Part shown: positions 5,638 to 6,675 of the stretch, one piece after another
Position numbering within the stretch: the first letter of the stretch is position 1
Layout of the letters: each line of letters opens with the position of its first letter
NCBI GenBank assembly: GCA_031282125.1
Contig: JAITEH010000142.1
Span: forward strand, 1 to 6,675
Source: Campylobacteraceae bacterium
GTDB taxonomy: Bacteria > Campylobacterota > Campylobacteria > Campylobacterales > Campylobacteraceae
Length of the DNA stretch: 6,675 nt
Reading direction: 5' to 3'
Position numbers and translations under genes: made by a program
Notes under the pieces: model-generated
Seen by the model: only the letters and a program-made list of their open reading frames with translations
The model's database searches: none
What the model was told of the DNA's origin: nothing

Positions 5638-6123
5638 ATGGGACTGAAAACTTACAACTACACAAAAGATGAATTAAATGCTTTTGCATACGCCGTTGTC
5701 AAAACCAACAAAGGCGATATAACGCTTAAACTCTACCCTGAAGAGACGCCAATCACAGTGGCAAACTTCGCATATTTGGCAAATAGCGGATTTTACGACG
5801 GACTTAAATTTCATAGAGTCATTCCAAATTTCGTCATTCAAGGCGGCTGCCCTTTAGGAACAGGCACGGGAGGCCCGGGATGGAAGATAGAGTGCGAATG
5901 CGATAAAAACAGCCATAAACACCAAAGAGGCACTATCTCTATGGCGCACGCAGGACGCAACACGGGAGGAAGCCAATTTTTCATCTGCCATTCAAAACAG
6001 CCGCATTTAGATGGTGTTCATACGGTATTTGGCGATACTATAGACGAAAATTCGCTGAAAGTCCTTGATAGCATAAAAGCAGGTGATATTATCAATACTA
6101 TTGAGATAAAAAAAGAGCTTTAA
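5638..6123 (+). CDS. Cyclophilin-type peptidyl-prolyl cis-trans isomerase
   Basis: Catalyses cis-trans isomerisation of bonds before proline during protein folding. The 161-residue protein is essentially one cyclophilin domain: [19 protein letters not shown] (26-44), [13 protein letters not shown] (58-70) with catalytic R60 and F65, GTGTGGPG (74-81), [18 protein letters not shown] (101-118) and [10 protein letters not shown] (123-132). H123 stands where eukaryotic cyclophilin A has Trp, usual for bacterial enzymes and associated with weak cyclosporin binding. There is no signal peptide, so it is cytoplasmic, like Ppi[17 protein letters not shown] (81-96) is rich in Cys and His, with two cysteines and two histidines close together. 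The ATG at 5638 has an AAGGA site and lies after the likely transcription start. The gene is monocistronic, divergent from hemH, and followed by a strong hairpin. Confidence 0.94.
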   Translation: MGLKTYNYTKDELNAFAYAVVKTNKGDITLKLYPEETPITVANFAYLANSGFYDGLKFHRVIPNFVIQGGCPLGTGTGGPGWKIECECDKNSHKHQRGTISMAHAGRNTGGSQFFICHSKQPHLDGVHTVFGDTIDENSLKVLDSIKAGDIINTIEIKKEL

Positions 6124-6135
6124 TATCACAGTAAA

Positions 6136-6171
6136 TTTCTTGCATACATGAGCTTTCATGTATGCAAGAAA
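6136..6171. terminator. Perfect 16-bp hairpin between convergent genes, probable terminator
   Basis: The 16 bases at 6136-6151 are exactly the reverse complement of 6156-6171, with a GCTT loop. The core is TTGCATACATGA / TCATGTATGCAA. It starts 12 bases after the isomerase stop codon and lies about 55 bases beyond the DedA stop codon. No T run follows on the plus strand; on the minus strand only TTTACTG follows. It may be a two-way terminator or mRNA 3'-end stabiliser, a protein-binding site, or a copy of a dispersed repeat. Confidence 0.5.
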
Positions 6172-6225
6172 ATCTGATTAGACTACTTCCAATCAATTGA
6201 TGCAAATACATTGTAAGCTAAATGC

Positions 6226-6675
6226 TTACTTGTCTTCTTTCTCTTTTTTCTTTGTAGCTCTTTGAAAATAAGTCCATATAGCAAAAAGTAAAACAAATAA
6301 AATAATCACCGCAATATACGGTTTGTCGCTAAATATACTAAAAAAGTTTATAAAATATGCACCGACAAAATAACTGCCAAGCCCCATCACAAACGCCCAC
6401 ATGCAAGCGCCTACTACGCTTATTAGATTGAATTTCAAAAGCGGATATTTTGTAAAACCGATAGCTAAAGGTACTAAAGTCTTAAAGCCATAGATAAATT
6501 TTTGCAAAATTATAATCTTTGCTCCATGTTTTTTAATGAGTATATGGCTCAAAGCGAGCTTCCTGCGGTGTTTTTTGACATAAGGCATAATCATGCCTTT
6601 GTTGTACCTGCTAAGCCATACCAAGATAGCGTCGCCCGTGATATTTGCCGCCATAGCAACAGCTATACAAATCCA
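6226..6675 (-). CDS. DedA-family (SNARE-associated) inner-membrane protein, C-terminal part
   Basis: The reading frame is open to the right edge, so the N-terminus is missing; 149 residues are visible, beginning WICIAVAMAANITGDA. The ATG at 6654 is internal, not the start. DedA proteins are polytopic inner-membrane proteins; some members carry undecaprenyl phosphate across the membrane or support proton-motive-force homeostasis. Visible features are a GDAILVWLSR segment (14-23) corresponding to the family GDxxxYxxGR motif, and LQKFIYGFKTLVPLAIGFTKYP (57-78), corresponding to the FxRFxPGxRTxxPxxAG stretch with Lys in place of the usual Arg. A VGACMWAFVMGLGSYFVGAYF membrane segment (87-107), another at about 118-135, and a lysine-rich cytosolic tail ending KKKEKEDK follow. 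The stop codon lies within a small inverted repeat (GTAAGC/GCTTAC, 6213-6229). Its substrate cannot be read from this fragment. Confidence 0.85.
   Translation of the reverse strand, partial: WICIAVAMAANITGDAILVWLSRYNKGMIMPYVKKHRRKLALSHILIKKHGAKIIILQKFIYGFKTLVPLAIGFTKYPLLKFNLISVVGACMWAFVMGLGSYFVGAYFINFFSIFSDKPYIAVIILFVLLFAIWTYFQRATKKKEKEDK

Noticed and set aside
6192..6201. Palindrome ATCAATTGAT downstream of the hairpin
   Set aside because: A 10-bp AT-rich palindrome is easily expected by chance, and it has no promoter context.
6213..6229. Small inverted repeat GTAAGC/GCTTAC around the DedA stop codon as a terminator
   Set aside because: The stem is only 6 bp with a 5-base loop and no T run follows on the minus strand; too weak to call.

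Overview
This window looks like an ordinary chromosomal housekeeping segment of a Campylobacterota (epsilonproteobacterial) genome, most like the Sulfurimonas/Sulfuricurvum group. That placement is by family resemblance. The CmoB is short, the YebC protein begins [16 protein letters not shown], and the LpxK carries DDGFGK where many relatives have DDGFQH. Base composition is AT-rich (roughly 40% GC by eye). Leaders are short, with TATAAT-like -10 boxes, sometimes preceded by TGn, and poorly conserved -35 boxes. There is no tRNA, rRNA, CRISPR array, insertion sequence, phage gene or obvious transferred island.

Layout from left to right: (1) the first codons of a gene leaving the window on the minus strand, divergent from cmoB; (2) cmoB (+), tRNA U34 modification; (3) a type II glyoxalase-like metallo-beta-lactamase hydrolase (-), convergent with cmoB; (4) a 153-bp divergent promoter region with a 17-bp palindrome; (5) a DegT/DnrJ/EryC1/StrS-family protein (+) overlapping lpxK by 8 bp; (6) lpxK (+), lipid A 4'-kinase; (7) yebC (+); (8) hemH ferrochelatase (-), convergent with yebC; (9) a cyclophilin-type peptidyl-prolyl isomerase (+), divergent from hemH with nearly back-to-back promoters; (10) a perfect 16-bp-stem hairpin; (11) the C-terminal part of a DedA-family membrane protein (-), cut by the right edge.

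Most genes sit in separate short transcription units covering translation (cmoB, yebC), envelope biogenesis (lpxK, DedA), haem synthesis (hemH) and protein folding. The one tight pair is the DegT-family gene with lpxK, which suggests, but does not prove, a link to lipid A or another surface sugar. I see no clear new multi-gene system. The best leads are the DegT-family protein, whose PLP-binding residues appear rearranged (Leu where the Schiff-base lysine is expected, Lys one residue later), a GC-rich terminator-like hairpin inside the start of lpxK, the palindrome at 1669-1685, and the long hairpin at 6136-6171. Four starts (yebC, hemH, the isomerase and the partial DedA) were set differently from the longest or first-Met reading frame, using Shine-Dalgarno, promoter and edge evidence.
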